Source: Candidatus Nitrosopelagicus brevis (GTDB lineage: Archaea; Thermoproteota; Nitrososphaeria; Nitrososphaerales; Nitrosopumilaceae). From it: a DNA stretch of 64,000 bases. How positions within the stretch are numbered: the first letter of the stretch is position 1; the number at the start of each line of letters is the position of its first letter. The translations under genes and the position numbers were made by a program. Positions 34,606-44,295 of this stretch are shown piece by piece. The notes beneath the pieces were generated by a model that saw only the letters and a program-made list of their open reading frames with translations, searched no databases and was not told where the DNA came from. Location: contig NZ_CP007026.1 in assembly GCF_000812185.1 (NCBI RefSeq), positions 997,107 through 1,061,106 of the forward strand, written 5' to 3'.

Positions 34606-35883
34606 TTGTCTTGCGTGGAGATCAAAGTTTTAGGCGCGGCTGGTGAAGTAGGGCGATCAGCTTTTCAAGTCAACTGTGATGGAACAAATTTTTTGCTAGA
34701 TTATGGAGTAATGTTTGGAAAACCAAGAGGTGCCCCACCCACATACCCCCTTCATGTTAAACCACGAGATATTGATTCAGTAATCATAACTCATGCACAT
34801 TTGGACCATTCAGGATGTGTTCCATCATTATTTGTCAGCGGAAATTGTAATGTCTATGGTACAGCCCCAACATTTGATCTGAGTAAATTATTAATTCAAG
34901 ATATGATAAAAATTGAAAAAAATTCACATTCTTTTGGAGTTCCAGAGATTGATAACATGATGGCAAAATCAAAGATAATTGGATTTAAAGAAAAGATTAC
35001 TAGAGGAAATGCGTCGTTTGAACTTCGTTCATCAGGACATGTGATAGGAGGAAGTACGGTTTTAGTAGAGTCAAAAAATAAAAAATTATTCTATACAGGA
35101 GATATCAATTTGAGAGGTTCAAGATTATTGCCACCTGCAGATTTGGATATTGGTGAGATGGATATGGTGATTACAGAGAGTACTTATTCTCAGGAAAATC
35201 AAATGCCTAGAAAGGAATCTGAAAAAGGATTAATTGATTTTGCAAATGAGGTAATAGATAGGAAAGGTACACTATTCATTCCATCATTTTCTGTTGAACG
35301 CTCACAAGAAGTGGCTAGCGTACTAATCAATTCAGGATTTAACCATAAGATAATCATGGACGGAATGGCTTTGAAGGTAAACGAGGTACTTTTAAAATAT
35401 CCAGAATATCTTAGAAATCCAGAAATTTTCAAAGATGTCATAGAGAAGGTCGTATCGGTGAGAGACCATAATGAAAGAAAGAGAGCATTATCAGAACCTT
35501 GCGTAGTTATTTCACCTGCTGGAATGCTAGTTGGAGGAAATGCAGTTTATTATTTACAAGAATTGTCATTTAATGACAAAAATGGAATTGCATTAGTATC
35601 ATATCAAGGAGAAGGAACTCCTGGAAAGAAATTATTAGATACAGGTAAGGTTCAAACTCGCGGTAAAGATCTTAATGTAAAAGCTGAAGTAAAACAATTC
35701 CAATTTTCAGGTCATGCAGATAGAGATAGTTTATTTGAAATGATTAAAAATCTCAAAGGAAATCCAAAAATTATGACCGTTCATGGAGATGATGAATCAT
35801 GTACAAGATTTGCTGAAGAAATTCATGAAAGATTTGGATTTGAAGCACACGCTGCTAAATTAGATGAAAAAATAACTCTCTAA
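34606..35883 (+). CDS. Beta-CASP metallo-beta-lactamase ribonuclease (aCPSF2-like)
   Basis: The 425-residue enzyme has the metallo-beta-lactamase motif ITHAHLDHSGCVPSLF near residue 60, later ligands in SSGHVIGGSTVLVES and FYTGDINLRGSRLL, and the beta-CASP motifs FIPSFSVERSQEV near residue 224, SPAGMLVGG near 308 and FSGHADRDSLFEM near 370. No N-terminal KH domains are present, which separates it from aCPSF1 and fits the shorter aCPSF2 group of RNA-processing nucleases. The start is TTG; a GTG three codons later is possible. It is one base from the glycosylase gene downstream. Confidence 0.92.
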   Translation: MSCVEIKVLGAAGEVGRSAFQVNCDGTNFLLDYGVMFGKPRGAPPTYPLHVKPRDIDSVIITHAHLDHSGCVPSLFVSGNCNVYGTAPTFDLSKLLIQDMIKIEKNSHSFGVPEIDNMMAKSKIIGFKEKITRGNASFELRSSGHVIGGSTVLVESKNKKLFYTGDINLRGSRLLPPADLDIGEMDMVITESTYSQENQMPRKESEKGLIDFANEVIDRKGTLFIPSFSVERSQEVASVLINSGFNHKIIMDGMALKVNEVLLKYPEYLRNPEIFKDVIEKVVSVRDHNERKRALSEPCVVISPAGMLVGGNAVYYLQELSFNDKNGIALVSYQGEGTPGKKLLDTGKVQTRGKDLNVKAEVKQFQFSGHADRDSLFEMIKNLKGNPKIMTVHGDDESCTRFAEEIHERFGFEAHAAKLDEKITL

Positions 35884-35884
35884 A

Positions 35885-36724
35885 TTGAAAGATAATTTTG
35901 AAGTAAATATCGATGATACAATAAATAGCGGTCAAGTTTTCTTATGGAAAAAATTTGATTCAAAATGGTATGGAATTAACGGAAAAGAGATACTAATTTT
36001 GGAAGACAAATTAGATATAAAATCTAAAAACATTCATAATTTTTTTAGGTTTGATGATGATTTTCAAAAAATCAAGAAACAGTTGTCAAAAGATGATATA
36101 ATGAAAAAAGCCATTAAGAATTTTCCTGGAATGCGAATTTTAAGACAAGACCCATTTCAATGCTATATTTCATTTATCGTTTCATCAAATTCAAATATTC
36201 CAAACATTCAAACCCGACTTCAAAAATTATCTCGCAAATTCGGTGAGAAAAGAACAATAGATGACAAGGAACTTTTTTTATTTCCTAAACCTGAAAAGTT
36301 AGCTAATGCATCAATTACAGATATTACAAAATGTGGATTAGGATATAGAAGTAAGTATGTAAAAAAGGCAGCAATCGCAGTTAGCGAAGGAACGATCGAT
36401 TTTTCATCTCTCAAAAAACAAGATTATCAAGAAGCGAGAGATAGTTTATGCCAGGTGTTTGGAATAGGTAAAAAAGTTGCAGATTGTATATTGTTATTTT
36501 CACTTGATAAATTAGAAGCAGTTCCGTTAGACAGATGGGTGTTACGCATACTACAAAAATATTATTCAAAAGAGTTTCAGATTTCAACCAAGACAATTAC
36601 AGAAAAAACGTATGATGAACTGCATGACAAAATAGTGGAACATTTTGGAAAATATGCAGGATATGGACAGCAATTTTTGTTCAAAAATGAAAGAGAGAGT
36701 TTTGATAAAAAATGGTTAGGATAA
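35885..36724 (+). CDS. ogg: 8-oxoguanine DNA glycosylase/AP lyase, OGG1 type
   Basis: The 279-residue protein has an N-terminal antiparallel domain (INSGQVFLWKKFDSKWYGI) and an HhH-GPD core. The catalytic lysine is in VFGIGKKVADCILLF near residue 192 and the catalytic aspartate in AVPLDRWVLRIL near residue 212. QDPFQCYISFIVSSNSNI near residue 90 matches the OGG1 stretch that precedes the hairpin. This organisation follows eukaryotic OGG1 and the archaeal OGG1 relatives and not the archaeal AGOG or Ogg2 forms. It excises 8-oxoguanine from DNA. The start is TTG directly after the beta-CASP gene. Confidence 0.93.
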   Translation: MKDNFEVNIDDTINSGQVFLWKKFDSKWYGINGKEILILEDKLDIKSKNIHNFFRFDDDFQKIKKQLSKDDIMKKAIKNFPGMRILRQDPFQCYISFIVSSNSNIPNIQTRLQKLSRKFGEKRTIDDKELFLFPKPEKLANASITDITKCGLGYRSKYVKKAAIAVSEGTIDFSSLKKQDYQEARDSLCQVFGIGKKVADCILLFSLDKLEAVPLDRWVLRILQKYYSKEFQISTKTITEKTYDELHDKIVEHFGKYAGYGQQFLFKNERESFDKKWLG

Positions 36725-36756
36725 CGATTAATATTGCAATCTACCGGCAAGTTTTT

Positions 36757-36831
36757 GTGCGGGTAGCTCAGCATGGATAGAGTGTCGGACTTCTAATCCG
36801 ATGGTCGAGGGATCGAAGCCCTCCCCGCGCG
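36757..36831 (+). tRNA. tRNA-Arg (anticodon TCT)
   Basis: A 75-base cloverleaf. The acceptor stem GTGCGGG pairs with CCCGCGC, and the anticodon stem TCGGA/TCCGA holds loop CTTCTAA, giving TCT, which reads AGA. The T arm GAGGG-ATCGAAG-CCCTC has A at position 54 where nearly all tRNAs have T, and G at position 60. The discriminator is G. No intron or encoded CCA. Confidence 0.93.
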
Positions 36832-36870
36832 CTCTAAAGTTTTTATTTTCAATGAATTGTCAAACAATCA

Positions 36871-37221
36871 ATGAAAGATATAGAGATAAAATTAGAAAAC
36901 ATGGATATCAAACCACATCAAGAGATAATTGGACACATCACAGTAAATTATTCAGGACTCTATGATGGTGTAGTGATAAACACACAGATTCTTGGTTCAA
37001 ATGAATTAGTTGTATGGAGAGAGTATAATGGTAAAAAAATTACACAAAATGTTTCAAGATTGTTTGTAAACAAAAATGTAATTCCAGATAACAAAGTTGA
37101 TTTTGTTGCTACAATTGAGTTTGAACCAACTGAAGAACATGATGTTAAATTTCGTGCATCAATAATTCAACAGCATAAAGAAGTAGAAAATGCTCAACTC
37201 TTTGCTAATTATTCAGCCTAG
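36871..37221 (+). CDS. Beta-rich protein of unknown function
   Basis: The 116-residue protein alternates strands along its whole length (IEIKLENMDIKPHQEIIGHI, VDFVATIEFEP, DVKFRASIIQQ), suggesting a single beta-sandwich similar in outline to arrestin- or Spo0M-like domains, though no signature is certain. It has no signal peptide or cysteines. It overlaps the 3' end of the cupredoxin gene by four bases, tail to tail. Function unknown. Confidence 0.65.
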   Translation: MKDIEIKLENMDIKPHQEIIGHITVNYSGLYDGVVINTQILGSNELVVWREYNGKKITQNVSRLFVNKNVIPDNKVDFVATIEFEPTEEHDVKFRASIIQQHKEVENAQLFANYSA

Positions 37222-37715
37222 AATCTGGATTTTGTGACTTCAATAGTACCTGTCATCCAAGGATGTGGGTGACAATGGTATGTGATTACTTTTGCACCGT
37301 TTGGAGGAGCTTTGGTGAATAAGAATTCGTATTCATCACCAGGCATTAAAACACCAATTGAGCCAAACTCTCCACTATATGGATCAGTAATCTCATCAAG
37401 GTCGTAACTATCAGGAGTTACAGTATGAGGAATTTCATCTTGATTTACCCACCTCACTTTGTTATCAATTGTCAGTTGAACTTGAATTTTTTTTGGCATG
37501 TAGTTGTCTTTTTGCTCAGGAGTTGCTGAACCCATAATTATATTCACAACTGTTTCACCATCAGGATTCAGAATGTGTTCATCGACAAACACTTTTTGAT
37601 TTTCTTCAGGAAGCCAATAACTAGTATACCAGGTAATTGTTACACCTAATGCAACAATGACTACTAGAATTCCAACTCCGTATGCATGACTAGATTTAGT
37701 TTGTGTTGCACTCAA
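37218..37715 (-). CDS. Membrane-anchored blue copper protein (cupredoxin) of the bc1-like complex
   Basis: The 165-residue protein has an N-terminal membrane anchor at about residues 12-32 and an extracytoplasmic cupredoxin domain. Type 1 copper ligands are visible as the first His in DEIPHTVTPD and the cluster ITYHCHPHPWMTGTIEV at the C-terminus, with Cys, His and Met. In ammonia-oxidising archaea, blue copper proteins replace cytochrome c as electron carriers. It follows cytochrome b and Rieske genes on the same strand, so it likely serves complex III. The start is TTG. Confidence 0.94.
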   Translation of the reverse strand: MSATQTKSSHAYGVGILVVIVALGVTITWYTSYWLPEENQKVFVDEHILNPDGETVVNIIMGSATPEQKDNYMPKKIQVQLTIDNKVRWVNQDEIPHTVTPDSYDLDEITDPYSGEFGSIGVLMPGDEYEFLFTKAPPNGAKVITYHCHPHPWMTGTIEVTKSRF

Positions 37716-37759
37716 TAGCTAGCTTGATTTCTAGAAGTCTTATAAAGCTTAGTTAGTTT

Positions 37760-39394
37760 TTATGGTTTCTTGAGATCTGACATACCAATATCTGTGTCTT
37801 TTTTCAAATCCAAGTCAGCATTATTTGCTTTTATTTCAGGAGTTTCAGGTGCAAGAGTGCCATCGGGATTTTCTGTAGTTTTGATCTTTTCTTCAATTTT
37901 TCCTAGTAGCTCTTCCTGTGCCTCAACATTTGCAGCTCCAGCGCCAGTTGAGGTGTCGCCATCATCAGATAGCTCCTTGCGAGTTCCAACCATGGATTTA
38001 GTTACTCTTAGCTTTGCACCTGGTGGAGGTGGAGTGGTTTTTGCCTGACCCATAGCGTATCTGTAAACATGGAACAGTCCTGCAAAGACTATCAAAATTA
38101 GTCCCGCAAAGAATAGAGACATGTTATTCATACCACTAAGTGCGGCATTGTATGCTGCCAAGTTCAAGAACACCTGGAATGCTATTAATGCAATTATAAT
38201 CCAGTTAATCCATTTTTCAGAAAATTCAATTTGAGCTACCTTCTTTGGTCCCTTGTCTTTTGCTAACTTTGCTTTTCTTTCAGCCTCTTTAGCCAAGTAG
38301 ATCATCATATAGCTAAATCCAATTCCTAATGGAATTAGCAGTATCATTACCACGTAGAGATTGATTGGATCAATTACGAGTCTCTCTACTAATGGGAGGG
38401 TAGAGTCAATTGGGATATAGAATCCCCAATAGGTTGTAACCAATATTTGAGCTAGTCCGACTATACCAAATGCTGTAACCCAAGGTCTATCCTTCCATGA
38501 GAATTTTTTATATCTATCAAGGAACGGAACCAGCATAATCGCCGCTATGAAGATTCCGGGCCATAATACACCTGTCACGAATTTATCATATTGCGTCCGC
38601 AGGAATGCGTACAATCCTGTAAGATACCATTCTGGAACAGTAATACCGGGCGGTACAGTAGGTTGGAACTTGAATCCTAAATCAACTGGGAATACACCAC
38701 CAGTAATTAGAATTGCACCTGCAACTGCCATAACCATTGGAACATCAAATACTAAGAATCGTGGGAAATGAACTGCCATTAATCCTAGCATGACTATTGG
38801 TAAGACAAACACGTGTTGTGTATAGAATCTCAGTACAAAGTCAGAGAATCCACTTCCAAACGCCGCGTCTCGAATCGTCGGCCCTGCTATCGGTATAGCA
38901 TTTGTAAGTGACGCCGCAATACTGATTGCAAGTTCTGCACGTTCACTGAATATAATATCGTAACCGGTAAATGCTTCAAGAATTGTTACAGTTCCTAAAA
39001 TAACACCAGTAACCCATAAAATTTCATTTCTAATTTTGTAACGTCCACTAAAGTATTGGTAATACATGTGAAGTAATGCAAGCATTACCATTGCGTTTGA
39101 ACCGTGATAGTGTATGTTACGAATATGGAATCCAAATGGAACTTCGTTATTGATAAACTCTACACTATCCCACGCTCTATCAAGAATCGGTTCATAATAG
39201 AACATGAGTAACGCGCCAGAGACACCGAGAATAATGAATGTGATGAACGTAAGCATTCCCAAAAATCCAAATGGACTTACAAATCTTGCAGGGAACGAGA
39301 ATTTTATTGCAGTAAAGATTGTTCTGTCAAGACCATCCCATATCCAATAGATGAAGGCAAGAGTGCCGTTGGGTCTATTTAGGGAAACGGCCAT
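37760..39394 (-). CDS. Cytochrome b/b6 subunit of complex III-like quinol oxidoreductase
   Basis: The 544-residue integral membrane protein has the cytochrome b N-terminal helices with haem-ligating histidines (FHIRNIHYHGSNAMVM near residue 90; FYTQHVFVLPIVMLGLMAVHF near residue 187) and the quinol-site region PEWYLTGLYAFLRTQ near residue 255. About 110 hydrophilic residues at the C-terminus after the last membrane span are additional to the core. It transfers electrons between quinol and the Rieske centre. Its start overlaps the Rieske gene by 20 bases, and the cupredoxin gene follows after 44 bases. Confidence 0.96.
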   Translation of the reverse strand: MAVSLNRPNGTLAFIYWIWDGLDRTIFTAIKFSFPARFVSPFGFLGMLTFITFIILGVSGALLMFYYEPILDRAWDSVEFINNEVPFGFHIRNIHYHGSNAMVMLALLHMYYQYFSGRYKIRNEILWVTGVILGTVTILEAFTGYDIIFSERAELAISIAASLTNAIPIAGPTIRDAAFGSGFSDFVLRFYTQHVFVLPIVMLGLMAVHFPRFLVFDVPMVMAVAGAILITGGVFPVDLGFKFQPTVPPGITVPEWYLTGLYAFLRTQYDKFVTGVLWPGIFIAAIMLVPFLDRYKKFSWKDRPWVTAFGIVGLAQILVTTYWGFYIPIDSTLPLVERLVIDPINLYVVMILLIPLGIGFSYMMIYLAKEAERKAKLAKDKGPKKVAQIEFSEKWINWIIIALIAFQVFLNLAAYNAALSGMNNMSLFFAGLILIVFAGLFHVYRYAMGQAKTTPPPPGAKLRVTKSMVGTRKELSDDGDTSTGAGAANVEAQEELLGKIEEKIKTTENPDGTLAPETPEIKANNADLDLKKDTDIGMSDLKKP

Positions 39395-39977
39395 ATCCTA
39401 CAACTCCATTTTTGTTTGGTCCCCATTGGGGTGGTGTTACAAATAAATTTCCATCAGCATCAGCTTCAAAGTTTAATTCAGGTAATGTATCAGAAGGTGG
39501 TGCTTGTAATGATGCAGGTCCTGCAAATGCAGTTCCAGTAACAGGATCATACATGCTTCCATGACATGGACATTCACCTCTCATACGTCCTTCTTGTGGC
39601 CAGTATTTCCATACACACCAAAGATGAAGACAAATCATACTATAAGCTCTAAATGATGAAACTTCGTTTTTATCACCACCAAATTTTTCTGGGAGTCTGA
39701 TGAATTGCCATTTTCTAAATGCTTCTTCATCAAGTACTGAATCACCAGTTTTTGGATAAGTGATAACTTCTGCATGATTAATTGGAAAAGTGAAAACATT
39801 GGCTGTAGAACCGTCTGGCAAAATAACTGGTACTTTTTCAGCAGCTGCAGAGGATGGATTTGGTAAAAAAGTTCCCCAAGGAACAAATGGTGCAAAAGCA
39901 AGACCAGTACCTGCAGCACCCATTAATTTAAGAAAATCACGTCTGGACAGAGTTTTTTTATCCGATGTTGCCGACAA
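39375..39977 (-). CDS. Rieske iron-sulfur protein with twin-arginine signal
   Basis: The 200-residue protein has a twin-arginine signal (LSRRDFLKLMGAAG) for export of the folded protein. The 2Fe-2S ligands appear as the pairs in ICLHLWC (Cys and His) near residue 112 and GECPCHGSMYDP near residue 135. It is the Rieske subunit of the bc1-like complex; cytochrome b follows with a 20-base overlap. The start is TTG. A TATA-like box about 30 bases upstream suggests that the three-gene unit starts here. Confidence 0.96.
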   Translation of the reverse strand: MSATSDKKTLSRRDFLKLMGAAGTGLAFAPFVPWGTFLPNPSSAAAEKVPVILPDGSTANVFTFPINHAEVITYPKTGDSVLDEEAFRKWQFIRLPEKFGGDKNEVSSFRAYSMICLHLWCVWKYWPQEGRMRGECPCHGSMYDPVTGTAFAGPASLQAPPSDTLPELNFEADADGNLFVTPPQWGPNKNGVVGYGRFPK

Positions 39978-40001
39978 CTTAAGTTCAAATCTTGACGAAT
40001 T

Positions 40002-40011
40002 GGTTATAAAC
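40002..40011 (-). promoter_or_regulatory. TATA-like box of the Rieske-cytochrome b-cupredoxin unit
   Basis: The minus strand reads GTTTATAACC about 28-30 bases upstream of the Rieske start. The gap to the subtilase gene upstream on the same strand is 40 bases, so read-through from that gene is also possible. Confidence 0.45.
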
Positions 40012-40017
40012 CTTATT

Positions 40018-43000
40018 TCAATTTTTTGGAGTAACTTTTGATTTTTGTTTTAAAATAACTAAAACAGAAACGATCACAATAGCAATTACCGCAATAATAA
40101 TTGCCAATAGATAATTTTGATCACTTCCTACCATTTCAGGTGAAATAGTGGAAATTGAAGTTTTTGGAGGATCCACAACAGAATGATCAATTTCAAAGAT
40201 TATTTTTGATAATACACTATTTTTAGCCATATCTTGAGCGGATACCTCGATGAAATATTCTCCTTCATCAAGATCACTGACGTCAAATGAATATGATTTT
40301 TGATCAACTATACGTTCACCAGTAGGTAAAAGAAATGAGAGATAATTTGATTTTGGAAGATTCTGATCAGAAATTGATACCTGGATATCCAAACGTTTTG
40401 AGACTACAGTATTATTTTGTGATTGTAATTCAAGATTTGGTAATTCTGAATCCAAAGTGAAGTCAAATGTTTCTGATGTCGCTAAACCAAATTTATCGAT
40501 TGCATTAATTGTAAGAGAATGTTTACCATCATCTAAATTATTAGAATTAAAACCAGTAGTATTTACTTGTATTAGATTTCCATCTAATGTATAAGTTATA
40601 CTAGCAAGATTATCTTCAATAATTTCTGGAATAATTATATGATCAGATTTTACAAAATCATCTAATTCAAGAATTATTTGTGGAGGAATATTATCTGAAG
40701 TTAACGTGGAAAATTTTGCAACAAGTGTAACAGGTTCTGTAATGTCTTTTCCTTCAAATAGAGTTGAATGTATTAGTAATGAATGTGTACCAGTTTGATT
40801 AATTGGGGCAAAGATCAAAGTTGAAGTGTTATCTTTGTTTTTTACAGGGAAGAATCCTCCACCTTGACTAAATGGAGAACTTCCAAGCCAATCTAGAGAT
40901 GCCCAATTCATGAAATGACCAAATACACCAGTTGGCATGTTTGTAGAAATTATTTTACCTTGAGGATCTAGTACAAATGCAGAGAAATTTGTATTTTCAT
41001 TTTTCCATGAAAGTTCTATAGATGCATTGTTAATTGTATTATCTTGTACGTCAAGATAATACTGTCTCCAATCACCAGCCATGTAACGATTTGTCATATC
41101 AAAAGCACCCTTTACATATTCATTACCAAAATTAACATCATTATTTTGTCCAATCAAGGTAAACGGAATATCCTTCTCAACTTTTTCTACGATAACGTAC
41201 GAAACTGGTACATTTACTGAATGATGTTCACCTTCAAACTTTATGAAGCCATCATAGATGCCGGTTGTTTGATCTTTTTGAGTTTCAATTTTTACGCTAA
41301 CATCCATAGATTGTTTTGGTGGAATTGAAATTATTTCTTTATCTAAAATAATATCGGCCCAAGAATCTTTTTTGAAATAACTTGCAGATAATGAATAATC
41401 AAATGATGTTGCGTTTTCTTTTATTGAGCCGCCCCAGAAAGAGTATCTTTCAGGAACAGGATATACTCCAACTATGGGTTCATTTTCAAAATATTCTGTT
41501 GGTTTTGAAACACGTAATTCCTGCATAGTGCCCCAAGAACCACCTCTGTTTACTAGTGTTAATTCATCGCTAGCTATTTCAGAATCATCATTTTTATCTT
41601 TCCAGTCATACAAATACAGGGATGATATTTTCAGATCATCTGCATAAATTGGATTTGTCTGGTTCATGAAGTTATCAAAAGAGAAATTAGCATTTAGTAC
41701 TAACAATGAAGAATCTTCAGGTATAATTTTAGGAAAATCTGTTTGCAAATTTTCAGAGTTAGTGAGGTTAGTTAAAGGAATATAATTTGGACGATAAACT
41801 TTTGATTTATTGTGATAAGAGTCTTGTAAATGGGGTTCGGTTGTTCCATCATAAATGAATTTTTCAATTAATTTTAGATTTTCAGGGAGTATTTTGATAG
41901 TCAAAGTACTATTTGTTGGATTTTCGATTTTGAATGAAGCAGATGTAGTAGCACCAGGATTTAATCTTCCACCAAACCAGCTTGTTTGAGGTGTATTTTC
42001 TAATGAGATTTCAGGCGATGACATGCCAATCGAAGTGTAGTTTAGATTTTTCAATGGTAATTCAAGAATTTGGTTAAGATTTTTTGAAGAATCAGTAGTA
42101 TGAACCTTAAAAACACCACCTTCGCCATTGATTAAACGAATTGCATCAAGCGAATCAACCATTCCTGAACCTTGTGTAAATACATCATTATGCATGTCAT
42201 TAGCAGTAGACATTAGAATATTTTTTACATCAGCAGGTGAAAATGATTTTGAATTATCTTTTAATTCCTGCATTACCAATGCGGCAGTTCCAGATACAAT
42301 AGGTGCAGACATACTGGTTCCTCCAAACATACCAAATGGATCTTGATCATAATCTTGTGATGGTTTTGTAACAGATGCGGGAGTAAAGCTATAAGCACCA
42401 ATACTCATTAAATCAGGTTTTGGGTCACCAATCAATGTTGGACCTCGACTTGAAAAATCAACTACATGATCAGAATATTTTGTAGAATTTCCAAATCGCG
42501 GTTCATCTTTGAAAGGTCCATAACCAACAAATACATTATTTGTTGTAGCACCAACGCTAATTCCAGTAGGAGATGCATTAGGTAATCCAATTGTACCATA
42601 ACCATGACCGGAATTTCCTGCACTAGACACCATCAACACACCAGGATAGTCTTCAGAAAATGAGTTAGGTAAGCTAAGAGTAGTCATTACTAAAGACAGT
42701 AAATCAAATCCAGGTGCATATTCAAAATTTGGAAATGTTGACACACCCCAACTGTTAGATATTATGTCAGCACGTGTATTTCCAGAAAAATTCCATTCTA
42801 TATCATCATTATCAAATCCTGCAGACCAAAGCCATGCGTATAAAATATCTCCAAACCATAGTGCCTTTACAGGGATTATTTTTGCATCAGGTGCAACCCC
42901 TCTAATGTTGAATTTTTTTGTATCATTATAGATATCATATTCTACAAGGCCTTTTGAGATTATTGTGCCTGCACTTCCAGTTCCATGACCTTGAACATCA

Positions 43001-44268
43001 GTCATCACACCAAAAAATTCACCATTTCGATTTATTGGCGGAAGTAATGTTCCATTTATTGCACCAAAGGTATCATCAATTTCAGATTCATTTTCAATAA
43101 CACCATAGATGTCTAAAACTTGAGCACCAAGTGTTCCTACACTATAATCAAATTCACCATCATTATCATAATCATAAATTAAAAATTCATTTCCATCACC
43201 TATTACATGATGAACATCATCAGTGAAATCAAAATCAAATTCTATTTTTTTATCTGTAGAGTTTTTTGTAAAGTCTTGCCAAGAAGTTGACATGTCAGGA
43301 ATAATTGTATCATAGTATCCAGATTCTTTCGAATCAACAACTAAAACAGGTACAACTTGTGGTTGACTAGGAGAACCCTGATACATTACACCTAAATGAT
43401 AAATTCCACTTTTGGATTCAATGTAATCATGTTTATCAGTTCCAATTCGCATATCATCATTTAATGTTCCATTTAGAAGTGGAGAAGAACCAAACATAGG
43501 AAACATGGAATTATACACCAACAAACTAGTTCCATCTCCATTTTGTTCTATATTCAAAAAGACACCACCTCCTCTAGGTTTCACATAAACATCAGAAGTC
43601 GTGTTATAGAGAGAAGATTTTGTAAAATTTTTGATTGTTCCATACTGATCAATATTTGCTGCAAAAGTAGCATTTGTCAATATCAGACCTTGACCATCAG
43701 GATCTAGCATAATAGGAAAATTTTCACTATCACGTGCTAGTGCATGTTGCATGTCTGGATTGGAAAAATCAACACCAGTATCAATTATAGCAATCGTGAT
43801 ATCATTACCAGTAACATTGTAAAGATTATGTACACGTTCAGAATTTGCAATATTTCCAATTGTAGATATTTGACTAACATTATTTTTTGAGATATATTTT
43901 GAATGAAAATCTAATTGGAAATCTTCAATTATATGAAATCCTTTTGATTGAAAAATAGACAAAGTACTTTCAGGAACTGTTACTATTGAAAAAAACCCAT
44001 TTGATGCAGATATAGAATATGGCGTCTGTACAAAATTACCAATTTCAGATATAGAGCCTTTTCCAAAGATTAGATAACGTTTTACTTGTTGTTCATTAGA
44101 GGGTTCATTGAATTGAATGATTCCTGAGTTTGATTCTTTAAAATTGTAATTTTTATTTTCAAGATTTTGATTAATCATATCTGCATCAAAATATGAAAAT
44201 GATTCAGAGATTAATGGGAGTGTTATGATTAACAGAACTAAAAACAATACTAATTTCATCATGATCAA
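40018..44268 (-). CDS. Giant membrane-anchored subtilisin-like (S8) protease
   Basis: The 1416-residue protein has an N-terminal signal peptide (LVLFLVLLIITLPLISES). The catalytic Asp is in IAIIDTGVDFSNPDMQ near residue 160, the His in VQGHGTGSAGT near residue 430, the oxyanion Asn in VSSAGNSGHGYG near residue 555 and the Ser in FGGTSMSAPIVSG near residue 655. A long insertion of about 250 residues separates Asp and His. Several beta-sandwich-like domains fill the second half, and a C-terminal membrane helix with a basic tail (LLAIIIAVIAIVIVSVLVI) anchors it. It should process or degrade surface proteins, and its neighbours are S-layer related. Confidence 0.93.
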   Translation of the reverse strand: MIMMKLVLFLVLLIITLPLISESFSYFDADMINQNLENKNYNFKESNSGIIQFNEPSNEQQVKRYLIFGKGSISEIGNFVQTPYSISASNGFFSIVTVPESTLSIFQSKGFHIIEDFQLDFHSKYISKNNVSQISTIGNIANSERVHNLYNVTGNDITIAIIDTGVDFSNPDMQHALARDSENFPIMLDPDGQGLILTNATFAANIDQYGTIKNFTKSSLYNTTSDVYVKPRGGGVFLNIEQNGDGTSLLVYNSMFPMFGSSPLLNGTLNDDMRIGTDKHDYIESKSGIYHLGVMYQGSPSQPQVVPVLVVDSKESGYYDTIIPDMSTSWQDFTKNSTDKKIEFDFDFTDDVHHVIGDGNEFLIYDYDNDGEFDYSVGTLGAQVLDIYGVIENESEIDDTFGAINGTLLPPINRNGEFFGVMTDVQGHGTGSAGTIISKGLVEYDIYNDTKKFNIRGVAPDAKIIPVKALWFGDILYAWLWSAGFDNDDIEWNFSGNTRADIISNSWGVSTFPNFEYAPGFDLLSLVMTTLSLPNSFSEDYPGVLMVSSAGNSGHGYGTIGLPNASPTGISVGATTNNVFVGYGPFKDEPRFGNSTKYSDHVVDFSSRGPTLIGDPKPDLMSIGAYSFTPASVTKPSQDYDQDPFGMFGGTSMSAPIVSGTAALVMQELKDNSKSFSPADVKNILMSTANDMHNDVFTQGSGMVDSLDAIRLINGEGGVFKVHTTDSSKNLNQILELPLKNLNYTSIGMSSPEISLENTPQTSWFGGRLNPGATTSASFKIENPTNSTLTIKILPENLKLIEKFIYDGTTEPHLQDSYHNKSKVYRPNYIPLTNLTNSENLQTDFPKIIPEDSSLLVLNANFSFDNFMNQTNPIYADDLKISSLYLYDWKDKNDDSEIASDELTLVNRGGSWGTMQELRVSKPTEYFENEPIVGVYPVPERYSFWGGSIKENATSFDYSLSASYFKKDSWADIILDKEIISIPPKQSMDVSVKIETQKDQTTGIYDGFIKFEGEHHSVNVPVSYVIVEKVEKDIPFTLIGQNNDVNFGNEYVKGAFDMTNRYMAGDWRQYYLDVQDNTINNASIELSWKNENTNFSAFVLDPQGKIISTNMPTGVFGHFMNWASLDWLGSSPFSQGGGFFPVKNKDNTSTLIFAPINQTGTHSLLIHSTLFEGKDITEPVTLVAKFSTLTSDNIPPQIILELDDFVKSDHIIIPEIIEDNLASITYTLDGNLIQVNTTGFNSNNLDDGKHSLTINAIDKFGLATSETFDFTLDSELPNLELQSQNNTVVSKRLDIQVSISDQNLPKSNYLSFLLPTGERIVDQKSYSFDVSDLDEGEYFIEVSAQDMAKNSVLSKIIFEIDHSVVDPPKTSISTISPEMVGSDQNYLLAIIIAVIAIVIVSVLVILKQKSKVTPKN

Positions 44269-44295
44269 AAAATATGTATCATGAATAATTATAGC

